A stretch of 64,000 nucleotides of DNA. It comes from Lineus longissimus. Lineage: Eukaryota > Nemertea > Pilidiophora > Heteronemertea > Lineidae. The translations under genes and the position numbers were made by a program. The notes beneath the pieces are model-generated. The model made no database searches, was not told the DNA's origin, and worked only from the letters and a program-made list of their open reading frames with translations. Shown here piece after piece: positions 1-11,011 of this stretch; position 1 is the first letter of the stretch; each line of letters starts with the position of its first letter. The stretch spans positions 13,685,808 through 13,749,807 of the forward strand of contig NC_088315.1 of NCBI RefSeq assembly GCF_910592395.1. The letters are read 5' to 3'.

Positions 1-859
1 TCATCATGGAATGCATTTGAAATGTGTTGTTGTCGTTAAAAAAATAAACGTATATTCATGACGGGCCGCAATTGCAAATATCTAATGATTTCTGTTCAAT
101 GAAAACAAAAGAAAGGTTTTATGATTGTTTTGTATTCCATATACTAAAATAAAACGTTTTTATTAGAAGAATCATTTTGTATATAATGCTCTGATTAAGC
201 TTGGTAGATAGGACAAATATGTACACGGGAATCACTAAAAAAATGTGTCCGCTTAGAACTGGTGACATCACGAAAATATCTCTACATCCCTCGATGTGTA
301 CATGAAAATGTACGAAATCGCTCACCGTGAAGGAATTCGTTCTCATTTATCATCTCCGAACCCGGCTAAAACTTTCGGTAATAAATCTTCTTATACGTTT
401 CTAATTGTCATGTTTAAGATGATGTACGGATAAGTGCCAGCCGGTACTGCATGATGTAGTCAATCTTCTCTGTATCACCCTGTATGATCACGCCGCTCCG
501 TAGTTCATATATGCCCCGTGTGGTGGCGTAGTAAGCGGAGCGCTGATTGATCCATATTATGGGTGTGTGGTGGGCGTGTCGTGACGTGCATGCCCATATT
601 TTGGAGATCAGTAATGTACACTGGAGGTGAGGAATGACTGGGTTGTTCTAAAATATAGATTGTTGAATCGGAAATGGGACTGATTACTAAACTACCGTCA
701 AATTCCGATCTGATCATGTATAAATAAGCTCCAAATATTGATTCGTAACCACCTTAGGTTCCAATGGCAATATTTCATGTTTTTCTGCATTTTTAGGACT
801 GATTCCATGGCTTAGCACAGGTTACATGGTTTCATTGATTCCAAGTTTTATCAACTACC
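1..859 (-). mobile_element. Mutator-like non-autonomous DNA transposon, copy 1, cut by window edge
   Basis: Reads in reverse as a close homologue of the element at 44141-45194. Its terminal inverted repeat occupies about 795-859 and ends in TATCAACTACC at 849-859. Sequence homology runs continuously to base 1, so about 200 bp of the other end lies outside the window. The insertion lies inside the Harbinger transposase frame, which stops two codons into this element. By analogy with copy 2 the target duplication should be the nine bases 860-868 (TGCACGTTT), repeated on the unseen side. A 70-codon open frame (505-717) is shared with copy 2, but its differences are mostly amino-acid changing, so I do not call it a gene. 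Confidence 0.82.
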
Positions 860-1458
860 TGCACGTTTATGCTGTGATAGTGGGCCCTGTTGACAAATGC
901 TGCTTCGTAGCTAGCCCTCTCAGCCTGATTGACTTCTTGGAGTTGGACATGCCAGTGTGCAGGTGTGCTGGGGGCCTGTATCTGAATGTGTGTGCAGTCA
1001 ACACAGCCACAAACGTTTGGGAAGCCTCCCATATTATAGAACCCACGCTTGATTTCCTCTCTTCTTGTAGGACTTCTTGGCCACACAACAAACTCGTTTA
1101 ACTTGATTGCAGAAGATTGCGTCACATTTGCAATGACTCTTGAGGTAGTACCAATGTTTATTCCAAAGTTGTCACCGATGGTAATGAGTTTATCCCCTGT
1201 GGCATAAAATTTCAGAGCTATCAATACTTGAGTAATTGTACTGAGACTCTGAGTTCTGTCTGGGGGCCGGCTCAGCTCATTGTCCGAGAGGTTACAGATC
1301 AACTCAATACCCTCTCTCCCAAAGCGAAAACGTTTCCTTATTGCCTCGTCTCCTTCGAAATCAGTTGGTGGGCAAATTTTTCTACGAAATGTCCTTCTTT
1401 GACGGTGAAGTTGAAAATTATGTAGTAATTGATCATGTAAAAGTATCCTGGCGGCCAT
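860..1458 (-). pseudogene. PIF/Harbinger transposase (HARBI1-like), N-terminal half, interrupted
   Basis: DDE-type transposase of the PIF/Harbinger superfamily, which cuts and pastes DNA in the nucleus with a separate Myb-like partner. About 200 codons run from ATG 1458 to 860. The N-terminal part contains FRFGREGIELICNLSDNEL and LSTITQVLIALKFYATGD, the usual helical region before the nuclease core. The first catalytic aspartate lies in GCVDCTHIQIQAP, and the conserved VNR...YHSINVQ motif follows. Between these motifs there are about 24 extra residues (STPAHWHVQLQEVNQAERAS...) where most family members have only a few. HARBI1 proteins are normally about 350-400 residues; the second D and the E would lie beyond the Mutator-like insertion, outside the window. 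The frame ends seven residues into that element, so it is inactive here. Confidence 0.85.
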
Positions 1459-1459
1459 T

Positions 1460-3765
1460 TTTTTGCAGGTAACATAGGTACCTGACGCAGCCCCCTGACA
1501 ACGTTATTTGTTACGGCATGGTAACATGAAGATAACATGATGTTAGCATCAAAATGCTTTCTAGCAACAGATTTAACGAGTCGTTTAGGGTAACATAGAC
1601 TTAACGACATGTCAACATACCGTACATGCTTTCTAACAACCGGGCCCAGGAGTTAATGTTCGCTGTTCGCTTCCTCCGGCCATTACCTCATTGGCTGGAC
1701 CAAGTTCCTTACCTTAGTTGGGGCAGGTTATACATGTATCTGTAACAGCAAGGTTGTGAACTGTCTTTTGTGTGGCCTGGTAGTGATGTCTACTTTTAGT
1801 CAGGCCAGGTGTCAACATTGTCTCTGTGGCAGCAAGGGCTGTGAACTGTCTTCTCTGTGGTCACGTCGAGGTGTCCCACCCTCAGGTAGACCAGGTTGTA
1901 ACCTAATTGTCCCAATATAGTCAGGCTCTTACACAATAATGTCTGGAAGATGGACGAGAGTTGCCTATAAACACAGAATCTTTCGAACACACAAGACTCA
2001 ATCTGAAGAGAGCATACATTATAACTGTCTTCTCTGCGGCAGGGTCGAGCTGTTGTGTCAAATCTACCTTGCACGATTCTAGGATGAGACGGATAATTCG
2101 ACCGTGTTTCTTATATTGCGTGTTGACTGGTTCCGAATACTTGACTTTAGTTTGAGCTGGTTATTTGTTGGTCAGTCTCCGGTCATGTAATAATGAAGCA
2201 AAGTACATGTACAATTTGTAGTGTCTCATCCAGGGTTGTGACTATCTACGGAGAGTTTGTGACTAACAGACATAAGTTGGTCAATTCGACACATACAAAT
2301 CTTACCAATTTTCAGAACCTTCGCGTCCCCCCCCCCCCAGATGCATACGTTGGTAAGTTATGACCCGATTCAGTATTGTTGTCTCATTGGCAGAAGTCAT
2401 TTCTGAAGGACACATTTCTGTCTAAGGAAAACGACAAGGTCCACCCTGTTGAAACATGGTGCCCTAAGTTGGGAGGGTAAACATCCGGATCAGACACATC
2501 CGGCAAAGACTTGGTACACTATGTAGCAACACGGCGAGTTGTGAAGGGGGTGGGCACATCCAGACATGCCTGAAGAGACATGGTGCACCATGTAGAACCT
2601 GACAGGCCCTGCAGAACAGAGCAACGGCACACCTTTTGGGACAAGGCGCACCAGGTAGCGAAATGGAGCATACTACTAGATAGAATAGCCAGGCCAGTCT
2701 ACTGTCGCATTGGCAAAAGTCTTTTCTGAAGAGCATGGTCCTCCCCAGCAGATAAACAACATAGAGCCACGGTAAAGCCGTATGACATTTGTCACCTCTT
2801 TAAGAACTAGTACTGATATCAACCCAACTTTTATGATAAAACTGTTGTCAAATTTTTTGAGTTTTCATTTGTCGTCACTGTCATATGCTGCGAAGGTCTC
2901 TGTCACGTCGCCCCAGAATGAATATGTCAATGTAAATGTCTCCATCACCTCCAGTCATCCGTCAACGTCATCTCCTCCTCCTAAATGCGAATGTCTCCAT
3001 CCTATATCTTGTAAATGTCATAAGTTAATTTGAATAAGTTCCAATGATTCTAAATGGTTTTATTAGCGTTTACGTGAGACATGTCAGAATATGACACGAT
3101 GCGGGGCCGTGTTTACTGCCTGTGAGAGTTATCTTTCCGACCCCGTAAAACTAGAAAAGGAGTTCCTATTTAAAATTAAAAAGCCCAAAATGATATTTGC
3201 AAACCAATTAACTATCATTCCGGGCGGTATTAGGCTAGTTCCATTCGACGATAAGTCGTTTTAAATAGAATCACATAATTGTTGTAATTGATGAATGGTT
3301 ATATCTTATGTTTATGCGTTACTGTATAGTTTGTGGGGTGTATCTGATGAATGTAAATGTGGTTTTAAGAGGGGAAATCCGTTGTTCTTCTGGCAAATCT
3401 AGTTTTGGCTTGTCGGGGAATCCCCAAATTCCAGGACGGTAAGATGAACGAAAATGCGTGTCAGATAGAATTATATGCGAATTATATGTATTTTTTGGTA
3501 ACGAATTCAGTTAAATAATTGTAACGAATGATTGTATAGTTTCTGGGCTTTTTTTTAATGCTGAGGCCATTCTAAGGGGGAAATCCGTCATTTCTGACCC
3601 ATTCTATTTTTAGCCTTTATCGGTTTCCCCAGGCATGTGATTATACTGGTTTCCGCTACACGGCGCTGAGCGTTTCGACTACAAATGCGATGAGTGCGTA
3701 GTGTTACAACTTGCGAAAACATGACTACAGACCCCTCCTTCCGCACCCACAACCAAAGCCACACC
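1460..3765. other. Non-coding stretch with degenerate direct repeats
   Basis: No convincing gene seen. Two blocks near 1741-1775 and 1819-1860 share the phrase TGTGAACTGTCTTYT with flanking CAGCAAGG, and a third degraded block lies near 2021-2050. The phrase CATTGGCARAAGTCWTTTCTGAAG occurs near 2387-2411 and 2709-2731. Segments near 3250-3430 and 3480-3650 share GATTGTATAGTTT-like and AGGGGAAATCCGT phrases, suggesting an old duplication of about 240 bp. A 10-C run lies at 2329-2338. Confidence 0.35.
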
Positions 3766-3774
3766 CTACGTGAT

Positions 3775-3885
3775 CCCAGTCGCCGCCAGGCTTGTTTATT
3801 ACGGATTCAGTTGGAACCAGCGCAAGAAGAAAAAAAAAATCGGTTAACGCTGCAGACCACTGAGCTACCGAGGTACAATGGGAAT
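3775..3885 (-). repeat. tRNA-derived SINE-like fragment
   Basis: On the minus strand, GGTAGCTCAGTGGTCTGCAG near 3866 downwards matches an RNA polymerase III A box and the D arm of a tRNA. A B-box-like GGTTC...AATCC block follows, split by extra bases. A T-rich linker lies between them. This is the arrangement of a tRNA-related SINE rather than a functional tRNA, because no cloverleaf can be completed. Confidence 0.45.
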
Positions 3886-3889
3886 GGAG

Positions 3890-4725
3890 AGAATGGTAGC
3901 TGATGCACATTTAGCACGGTTCAGCAGTTCAATATGCTCATGACGAGACGCCAGCAAATCCCAGAGGTTTGGAAGTTTCAGATTTGTACCTTCTTTCAGC
4001 GCTATTGAGGGCGGGAAACAAAATTGAACACTGACTTCATATACCCTACACTTCTGGTGCACAGAAATGTTATCATAAATGCTATTTTGTATGACATTCC
4101 GGGGATCAAGGCCAATTTCATGCCAGGGCGAGGTGACGGTTCTATTTCATCATAACCTCAGGTTGTGACTATGCCCTCTTTAAAAGATCAAGTAGTGTAG
4201 GCCTAATTATGAAGACAATATTATCTTGATCTCTATAATCATCAGGTTGATGGTTCATACTCTTATTTTTAAGATGGGGCAGGATGGAATGTGTAATTTG
4301 AATCAGCTATCATCTTAACAGCCTCATCTTAGAATTTAGGCTCTAATGCAGTATCAGGAGTCCAATCATTTTTAAGATGGAGGGCTGATGGACTGAGTAA
4401 TGCAGTTTGAATGACCTATTAACGATGCAACCTCATCTCCATGATCTCAGCGACCCAAGATGACCAATAAATAACCATACAAGTGCCTTGCTCCGGATCT
4501 AGATCACACCCCAATTATGGGAAAGAACATTTACTTCACCAAGTGATGCAAGAAACTACCATCGATCATCAAAAAGGGTCACCGTTTGATGACCAATCAA
4601 TAAGATAAGAGGTGATGCACAGTTACATTCTAGACTAAAGTCAATAAAAAAATCGACTTGCCGAAGGTCTCAAGGTAGTCTAAGGTAGACAATTGACGTG
4701 TCAAACGATGGATGCTTATGACTGA
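3890..4725. other. Non-coding stretch, nothing recognised
   Basis: No gene or repeat with clear ends seen. The region is stop-rich in all frames. TGATGGACTG- and ATCATCTTAA-like phrases recur loosely around 4250-4450 but no period is evident. Confidence 0.3.
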
Positions 4726-4726
4726 T

Positions 4727-5670
4727 GTCATCATCATCATCATCAAATACGCGTTCCGTCTGGTTTCGACATTGCGCATGTTTGGACCAGAGCTCTCCAG
4801 GTCATCCTATCATTGGTCAGTGTAATCATGTGATCGAGGTCGAAGGTTGTATTCGAATCTTTTAATTTCTCGACACTTTTTAACAACGTGAGTTTGGGTT
4901 TTCCCCTCGGTCTTTTAGTCTTCCTGATGAATTCTTCTGGGGTTTGTCTGGCAGGCGGTTTTTCATCTAATCTTAGCAGATGTCATATCCACCTCATTCG
5001 CCTTTGCTTGATTAGTTGGCTCCAGGGTTTTGTGTTGGTTCGCTCGTATAGGTCTTCGTTTAGGACTTTTTATAACTTGCTCACTTTCAGTATTCTGCGG
5101 AGGAGGGTTCTTTGAAAGACATTTATTGTTTGTTCAAGCTGTTTGGTTAGAGTCCATATTTCATTGTTGTAGAGATGTTGTTTAAGAAGGCTTGGAAGAT
5201 TTTCGTTTTGGTTGCTATGGAGGCTCTGGGGTTGTTGAAGAATCTACTAAGGGTGTTGAAAGCATCTATTGTTAATCCCTTCCTACGTTTGATGTCATTT
5301 TATGTGTCAAGTAGACTTCCCAGGTAATCGCACTTTTTCCAGTCGTCATCTGTTCTTGATATTGTGTATTCTTCAGGTTCTCTAGGTTCACATTTAGATT
5401 TCGTTTCTTAAGCTTATCTGAGACTGTTTTTTTTAATGTTTTCCTTTGTTTCTTTGTTGGTCGAAGCATATCCAATATCATCTGCATACTGTTGGTTTAT
5501 GTTTATGGAACTTTTTGGCAGGATTTTGTGGTAGTTGTGATCTTGGAGTTGTGTTAGTGTTAGCACATTTTTCTTCTCGTTGGGTCTGGCATAGTTGTGC
5601 CATTTCTCATGCTCTGTTCTTTGGTCTTGTAGGGACTTGGGTATAGTGTGAACAGGAGGGTGCTGGCGCA
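4727..5670 (-). pseudogene. LINE retrotransposon ORF2 remnant (reverse transcriptase C-terminal half)
   Basis: Minus-strand remnant of a non-LTR reverse transcriptase. The catalytic box QQYADDIGYAS lies near 5480. Further downstream, spread over several frames, come LKKRNLNVNLENLKN, then ITWEVYLTHKMTSNVGRD, LTIDAFNTLSRFFNN and FLNNI, and near the C-terminus ARQTPEEFIRKTKRPRGKPK. This order (palm YADD, thumb, then an arginine/lysine-rich segment before a tryptophan-containing end) is typical of LINE ORF2 C-termini. At least four frameshifts or stops are present. The 3' end carries a short ATG/ATC trinucleotide run at 4728-4745 that looks like the element's tail. The 5' side fades near 5670 and cannot be followed. 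I do not assign a clade. Confidence 0.72.
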
Positions 5671-6608
5671 ATCGCTGATGTCAAGAGGACAAAATACCTC
5701 CCGAAATAAGTTACATATCTCACTCATGATATGACTTCTAGAGAAGATAGATTTGCCCAGGATCACACTTTTATGACCGACGAATAATAAAGAAAGACAA
5801 GTGATCTGCCAAAAATCAAACAGCAGATAACTAAACGTTGACAACCCTTGAAAGTACATCTGCTTTGACACTTGTATTTTTCCGGGGTACTTTCTCAATC
5901 TCCAACCAAAAGTCCCAGAGAGTGAAGCGACTTCGATTTGGAACGAAACGACTTCGATTTGGACCGAAACAATAACCTGGCGGGTTTTCATCAAAACTCA
6001 TTGAAAAAAGACCAAAAAAAGAAATAGACAGAAGAAAATGTCAAAATCATTTCACTTCAATGTATACGAATAGATACGAAAAGAATATTTGTCGTAACCA
6101 TGGTTCCTGAAATGTAAAAATCCTCTTTGGTCTCAAAATTAGATCCAAGAAAGAAAGGAGAAATCGGCCCAGTAGTGTTTGTGCAGCTGCAATGACATTT
6201 CGATCCTGCAGTTTCAGTGCGGTCGAATTGTAAATTCATTTAAGCCATACAGCAAAATAAACAACACCGACACTAGGGGTTGGTTAAAAAAGGTTTTATT
6301 CCTCAAAAATACACATCAGCAAACAATCTTAATCACTGAGTAGTACAGTGATGACCAGGGTAATGCTATTCTCACGTCACATCGCGAAGCAATATACTAC
6401 AGAAATCAACATAACCTGTTCCCTCAGCTGTTTATGGACAAATCATTATGGGCGATAATCCAAATGGACTGGGTCGTCATGAACAAGTCTCATTTTGTTC
6501 TCATTGTCAAAAAAAGTAGGTCTTAACACCTGGTCGACAGAATTCATAGGAACAGACAAGTAATCAGAACTCAGTTTGATCTAACATGAGAATGAATGAC
6601 ATCACAGT
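5671..6608. other. Non-coding stretch, nothing recognised
   Basis: A 144-codon open frame runs on the minus strand at 5560-5994. Only its last ~30 codons resemble the LINE beside it, and the rest matches no domain I know. No splice-bounded exon or repeat end was recognised. Confidence 0.25.
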
Positions 6609-6802
6609 CCAAATCACAATTGTCATCCCTAAATTCGCGTCATTGACGAGCTACCCAGTGGGTAGGTCGCACGTAAGTCGTGCGTTATTTACTAAGCAGT
6701 TCACTGGTGCGTAATTGACGTGCAAATCGGCGCGGAACTCGCACATACATGAACGTTGCGCGTCAATGACGAGAAGATGGATGGATGCCATTTGTGATTT
6801 GG
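6609..6802. mobile_element. Small inverted-repeat element (MITE-like)
   Basis: The ends CCAAATCACAATTGTCATCC (6609) and, in reverse, CCAAATCACAAATGGCATCC (6802) match at 18 of 20 positions. A further inner inverted match on CGTCATTGACG occurs at about 6638 and 6765. The element is about 194 bp and has no coding capacity. I saw no clear target duplication, so the superfamily is unknown. Confidence 0.6.
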
Positions 6803-7535
6803 AATGTATATCGATTCATCGGAAAGGAGAGACTCTCAACTTCTAATTGATACCTTCACCTAATCTAAGTCGTGGGGACTTGCAACGCCGTGACATGATA
6901 TGCCAACAATATTTGGAGGAAAAAAACTGTGCTGTGAAATTTGGCATTTAAGCGGTCAAAAGCGGGTTTCAACTTACAACACAACACTTTGAAGTAATTA
7001 TACCGTGATTCCGTCAGTGAAGTGAAAATTTATACTGAAGTCATTTGAACTATTGTCAAATTAACACCTTCCATCTCGCGAGCTTAAGGTATCGAGGCAC
7101 TTTTTAAATTCGATATTTCACAACATTGCACAAACGCTTTTAGCCCTGAAAATGGCACAATTAATTCAAAAGCGCGCGTTTTGGCACATTGTCCAGAGAA
7201 AGGCGCATTGCGGCGCATTTTTGCTCGTTCTCAAACGCGTCAGAAATATTTAATCTTCTTTCAAGGATCAGTGATTTGGCTCACACCCCAGTGCAGACAC
7301 CCTCAAAACTTGTTTCGAAATCTTCCAGGACTTCTATGTTAATACAAAGCGAGAATAAAATGGTTGGGGCCTTATAAAATGCGGAATCATGAATGTTCGA
7401 AAGAAAAAAGGCATAGAATCGACCCCTTCCAAAAATTTATATCAGGATCCGGAGGTCTATCTGGTAACAGGCCAGGCCAAGCCCTTAAATTGCTGCTATT
7501 CTCTGCGCCGTGAAATTATCTTTAAAATAAGGACC

Positions 7536-8107
7536 GATAAGCGAGTTACTACACTTTTTAACATGTCAGTCTTGGCCCCCGGGTGCCAAAGACGAGAGTC
7601 AGATCGGATCGAAATTCGGTGTTGGAGGTTATCTGACGTAGGGAGTCATGTGTACCAAATTTAAAGTTCATCGCTTTAGCGTTTAAGAAACATATCATAA
7701 TTACACTCAAACGGCCAATTTACGCCATTTGACCTATGTGGCCATGAAAAGTACATGCCGGTCGAATAAAAAATTCGTATGATATGTGATGTATCCTAGC
7801 CAGGAGTAGACCTACCTTCCATAAATATTTTTCGAAAACAAGTCACTTGGAAAAAAAATCACACTTTTTAGGTTTTCACTTTTGACCCCCTGGTGGCCAA
7901 GTCGAGAATCAAATCGGACAGAAATTCAGCGTCGGAGGTCACCGGACCTGGGTGGGGGTCCTGTGCATAAAGTTTCAAGTTCATAATCCGAGCAGTTAAG
8001 AAACGTGCCACTTTTTTTTTAAATAGGATACGGACCACGGCGGACGACAACGACGGCAAAGGACGCCAGACACTTAGTATTGAAAAGACTCCCCTACGAT
8101 GAGCCAA
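7536..8107 (+). repeat. Composite tandem-repeat element, copy A (left-truncated)
   Basis: About one and a half monomers of a ~302-bp unit shared with copies B, C and D. Its landmarks are GCCATTTGACCT..., GATATGTGATGTATCC, TGGCCAAGTCGAGAATC and GTTAAGAAACGTGCCA. It ends, as the others do, with a short GACGACGG-rich tract followed by GACTCCCCTACGATGAGCCAA. The other terminus (AACGGCCAGG...) is missing. Confidence 0.8.
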
Positions 8108-9212
8108 CCTGTAGTGCTGCTCGTCTAGAGGTAAAAACTAAATCTGAAGGGAAAGAATACATTCGGGAAGCATTCTGTGCAAACAAAATGGATGATAGAA
8201 TCGATTCGAAAATATTCTCTTAGACACCACTGGGATGGTAGGGGAATTGGTTTTAGATGCAGCCATCAGAAATTTCCTTCAACCCATGTCATCATCCTAA
8301 ATAAAGCTATAAAAACGAATGACCTTCCTCTGGTGCACCCTGACTTGGATACAAAATGTCGCCAAAACTCGCGGTATTCAACACGGAACTCTGATACCGC
8401 TCTGTTGATGTGCATGTGGTGGTCGTGGTGATGGCGATGGCTATGAGGATGAGAATGAGGATGGCGAGGATATGACCAACGTACGATTTTACGTTTTCGG
8501 CCTATCAGAAAGTTAATACGGCGTCACACAGACATAAAAGTTTCGCACAATAAACGGGCAAGTGAGGGGGCAATTGTAAATTTATGTCCCAGTGATCTAG
8601 AGAATATCATAAAGACATCATCAAATCAAATGATAATGTTCACATAAATTATAATCTTAAATAGTTATCGTGATGAATTACACAGTAAACAACATTATTG
8701 TACTACCAGGTTCTTAGTCGTATCGGGATATTCGACTCGGGATGTTTATCATCATGATATTAACGGAACAATCGCATTATTAAGGGCAATATTACCCAGC
8801 TGTCGGCTGCCCAGTCACCTCTCCTATTCTACATAATTAGTTTCCATCAATAAATTCCATCAAAAAAAGGAAAAAATTATAAATCTGGCTGAGTAATCGC
8901 GTTTTTCCGATTTTGACTTCATGTTGATCCGAGTTATCTCCACGCATCGACTCTTTCCACGCTGCGTCATAGCGGTATGACGTGAACTCGGATCTCGACG
9001 TGCACTCACGTGGCGGGAAAGGTATTTCGCGCCAGGACTTGCGCGTACGGAAAATAACGAATAATGCGTTTTTATACTATCTGAGAGCTAAAAAACAAAA
9101 TCGGTAAAAAGCCTCAAACACGTTCAGAAAAATAGTTTACTGATGAACCAGAAGAAGAACAAACATACTGCAATAATGCCACTGGTCCTTTAAGTCGTTA
9201 TCATTGATATCA
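8108..9212. promoter_or_regulatory. Non-coding stretch with E-box/E2F-like cluster at 9007-9033
   Basis: No gene seen. Near 8975-9033 a locally CpG-rich patch holds ATGACGTGA, CACGTG (9007-9012), GGCGGGAAA (9012-9020) and TTTCGCGCC (9025-9033), which resemble CRE, E-box and two E2F-type sites. The patch lies about 450 bp before the start of the pogo-like coding exon but outside that transposon's inverted repeat. Whether it is a promoter is inference. Confidence 0.3.
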
Positions 9213-9477
9213 AAACATACTCTATTCTTCAAATTACCTGTCCCACTACCGAACACGGCAAAATAATGACAAAGTTCGACGTAGGCCTATTTTGATGGGG
9301 GAGAGCAAGTCATAGTAGGGCCTAAGTTACATAGAACAATGCAATACATGTCAAGCCTTGTGTTGCAGTAGGCTTAGGCATAGGGGGTATAGGTTGTTGT
9401 TTGTGGTTTGAATTGTCATGATGAGGTTACTTTGCATTACTTTTTGCTTTGCATTTTGGATTCGTGTGGTGATTTCG

Positions 9478-9769
9478 ATGGACAATGATTGTGATAGTGA
9501 CGATGAGCAGGTAGGACATGAAAAGAGGCATCTTCACGGTTACAGCTTAAATCAGCGGTTGGACTACGTTCGCACCTTCAGGGTGCACCATGCGATGGGC
9601 ATCGACCATGCCCGGTCTATGCGTTCATTTGCGAACCATTTTCGTATCCACTCACGGACTTTCTCTGGATGGGCAGATGAATACGAGGAAATGGCAGAAA
9701 GGCGTGATCGATGCACACACGATGAGAGATTACGACGCAGAATTCGGCAGCATGGCCATTATGATCGAA
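9478..9769 (+). CDS. Exon 1 of pogo-like transposase: CENP-B-type helix-turn-helix
   Basis: Encodes an acidic start (MDNDCDSDDEQ) and then about 70 residues with the pattern LNQRLDYVRTFRVH...SMRSFANHF...TFSGWADEY. This matches the first DNA-binding helix-turn-helix of CENP-B/pogo-family transposases (basic helix, then F...W spacing). An arginine-rich segment and RQHGHYDR follow. I prefer ATG 9478 because the 20 residues upstream from 9418 are hydrophobic and unlike the family. The exon ends in CGAA|GTAAAT, a good splice donor, with one base left over. Reading through the donor gives an unrelated tail. The product would bind DNA in the nucleus but has no nuclease core. Confidence 0.6.
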
Positions 9770-10168
9770 GTAAATCATTTTTTTGTAAGGAATTGACTGG
9801 AAAATGGTTGCTCTTAATTGAAATAAAAGATGTTATAGTCAGTGGTATCTTCGAGATTTTTGTTTGAACAATTTCGACCGAGGTGTCTGTAGTTAATCCT
9901 TAAGAACGCACCAGAGAAAAAGCAACGTCACTTTGCTTCAGACAGCCGAAGCGATCATGTCATACCAGGAGGCGAAGCGTAGGCTAAGCATGCGCACACA
10001 GGAACATGTTGTGTCTGAATACGGCTGCGCCGAAAACGCAGAAATGAGATACCCGTCTCAGCTGTATTTCTCTGTGTGCGCCTCGCTTAAAGGGAACCAC
10101 TCATTCTGATGCGATTTGATAGTCAATCACCAAAAACAACCTTTTATTTTCTTTCTGTCTTTTTTCAG

Positions 10169-10248
10169 TGTTTTGGCCAGAGGTAGAAAACCAACTTCCT
10201 CCTCATCTTAAATCAATACCCGGCCCATCGGCATCACCTGTTCCGTAA
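10169..10248 (+). CDS. Exon 2 of pogo-like transposase, short open end
   Basis: A long pyrimidine tract and TTTTTTCAG precede 10169, a strong acceptor. Joining to base 9769 restores a frame that continues FWPEVENQLPPHLKSIPG and stops at 10246-10248. In CENP-B-type proteins the segment after the first helix-turn-helix commonly reads G-x-Y/F-P-E-V/L-E..., so the join makes biological sense. It is inferred from sequence and unproven. The predicted spliced protein is about 124 residues: a DNA-binding domain with almost nothing else. Confidence 0.5.
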
Positions 10249-10344
10249 AGGATCCCACGAGCGAATGGACAGGACTTCTTCATCCCTGGAAAATCCCTGG
10301 AAAAACCCTTCTCCAGCCTTTAGACTTAACTAAACCGCAGTGTT

Positions 10345-10562
10345 AAGAGCCACCTCAGGTCCTTACGGAAAGCATGGAAAATTGGGCATGCTCATGGGAA
10401 GGACACTGTGATCCGATTTCCCGCCAGGAAGTAGTTCATATAATCAGTCTCGGTTGGGAAATAGTGGCCGAACGGGTGATCCACAGTGGATGGAGGCTGA
10501 GTGGGCTTCTTCCTGACGGGAATGAGGGCCCAGTGATCCCGCCTCCAGCAAAGACGAGCTGA
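10345..10562 (+). pseudogene. C-terminal remnant of pogo/Tc5-like transposase
   Basis: In one frame KSHLRSLRKAWKIGHAHGKD runs from 10345. After one frameshift near 10433, VVHIISLGWEIVAERVIHSG and WRLSGLLPDG follow to a stop at 10560-10562. The pattern ...AW...I..GF/W...GI/L.P is the usual end of DDE endonuclease domains of the pogo/Tc5 type. About 200 residues of catalytic core are missing between exon 2 and this piece. Confidence 0.55.
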
Positions 10563-10622
10563 TAGAGGATGATGATGACAATGAGGTGATGTTTTAATGA
10601 TGATGATGATGAATGATTCAAC

Positions 10623-10628
10623 AATAAA
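10623..10628 (+). terminator. AATAAA poly(A) signal of the pogo-like transposon
   Basis: AATAAA lies 60 bp after the C-terminal remnant and within the inverted repeats, in the right orientation for the transposase transcript. It follows a GATGATGATGATGA run (about 10599-10612). Confidence 0.45.
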
Positions 10629-11011
10629 CCTTTTTAGTAACGTTCATTAGTTTAATCCATTCATTCGTTCAAATCCTGCCCATTACCCAACTATCAGGTC
10701 AACTTAACAGCATAACATTTGGCCAGACAATTCGGTTGCATCACTCTGTATTATTGTCACTGTTCAAACTGTGAAAGCCAAAACCCTGTTGCCCTAACGG
10801 GAGCTTTTGTCACGCTTTTGCCCGGTTACATACCAATTACCTCTAGAGTTTAGGACACTATGATGGTCATCTCAGTGCATGGACACTGACTGTTCTCAAC
10901 CAGGACATTAATATTTGACCATCTTCACCCCATTTTCTTCAACATTGGGCTTAGAAATAATATTCATGGGTTCGGTAATGGGACAGGTAAAAAGAAGAAT
11001 AGAGTATATTT

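Larger units (their letters stand above)
9217..11007 (+). mobile_element. pogo/Tigger-like DNA transposon with inverted repeats
   Basis: The ends at 9217-9254 and 10970-11007 are inverted repeats matching at 34 of 38 positions (CTCTATTCTTC..., TTACCTGTCCCA, TACCGAAC). The outermost shared bases leave a TA at each edge, as expected for Tc1/mariner/pogo insertion. Inside are an N-terminal helix-turn-helix exon, an intron, a second exon, a separated piece of the transposase C-terminus and a poly(A) signal. The catalytic DDE core is absent, so this is an internally deleted copy. Confidence 0.75.

Noticed and set aside
505-717. 70-codon frame shared with 44237-44494, possible conserved small protein
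   Set aside because: About eight amino-acid-changing differences in 70 codons between recent copies of a non-autonomous transposon; no sign of coding constraint.
826-1101. Plus-strand open frame opposite the Harbinger transposase
   Set aside because: Shadow of the minus-strand transposase frame, which carries the recognisable motifs.
5560-5994. 144-codon minus-strand frame
   Set aside because: Only its last ~30 codons resemble the adjacent LINE; the remainder has no domain, codon bias or splice context.
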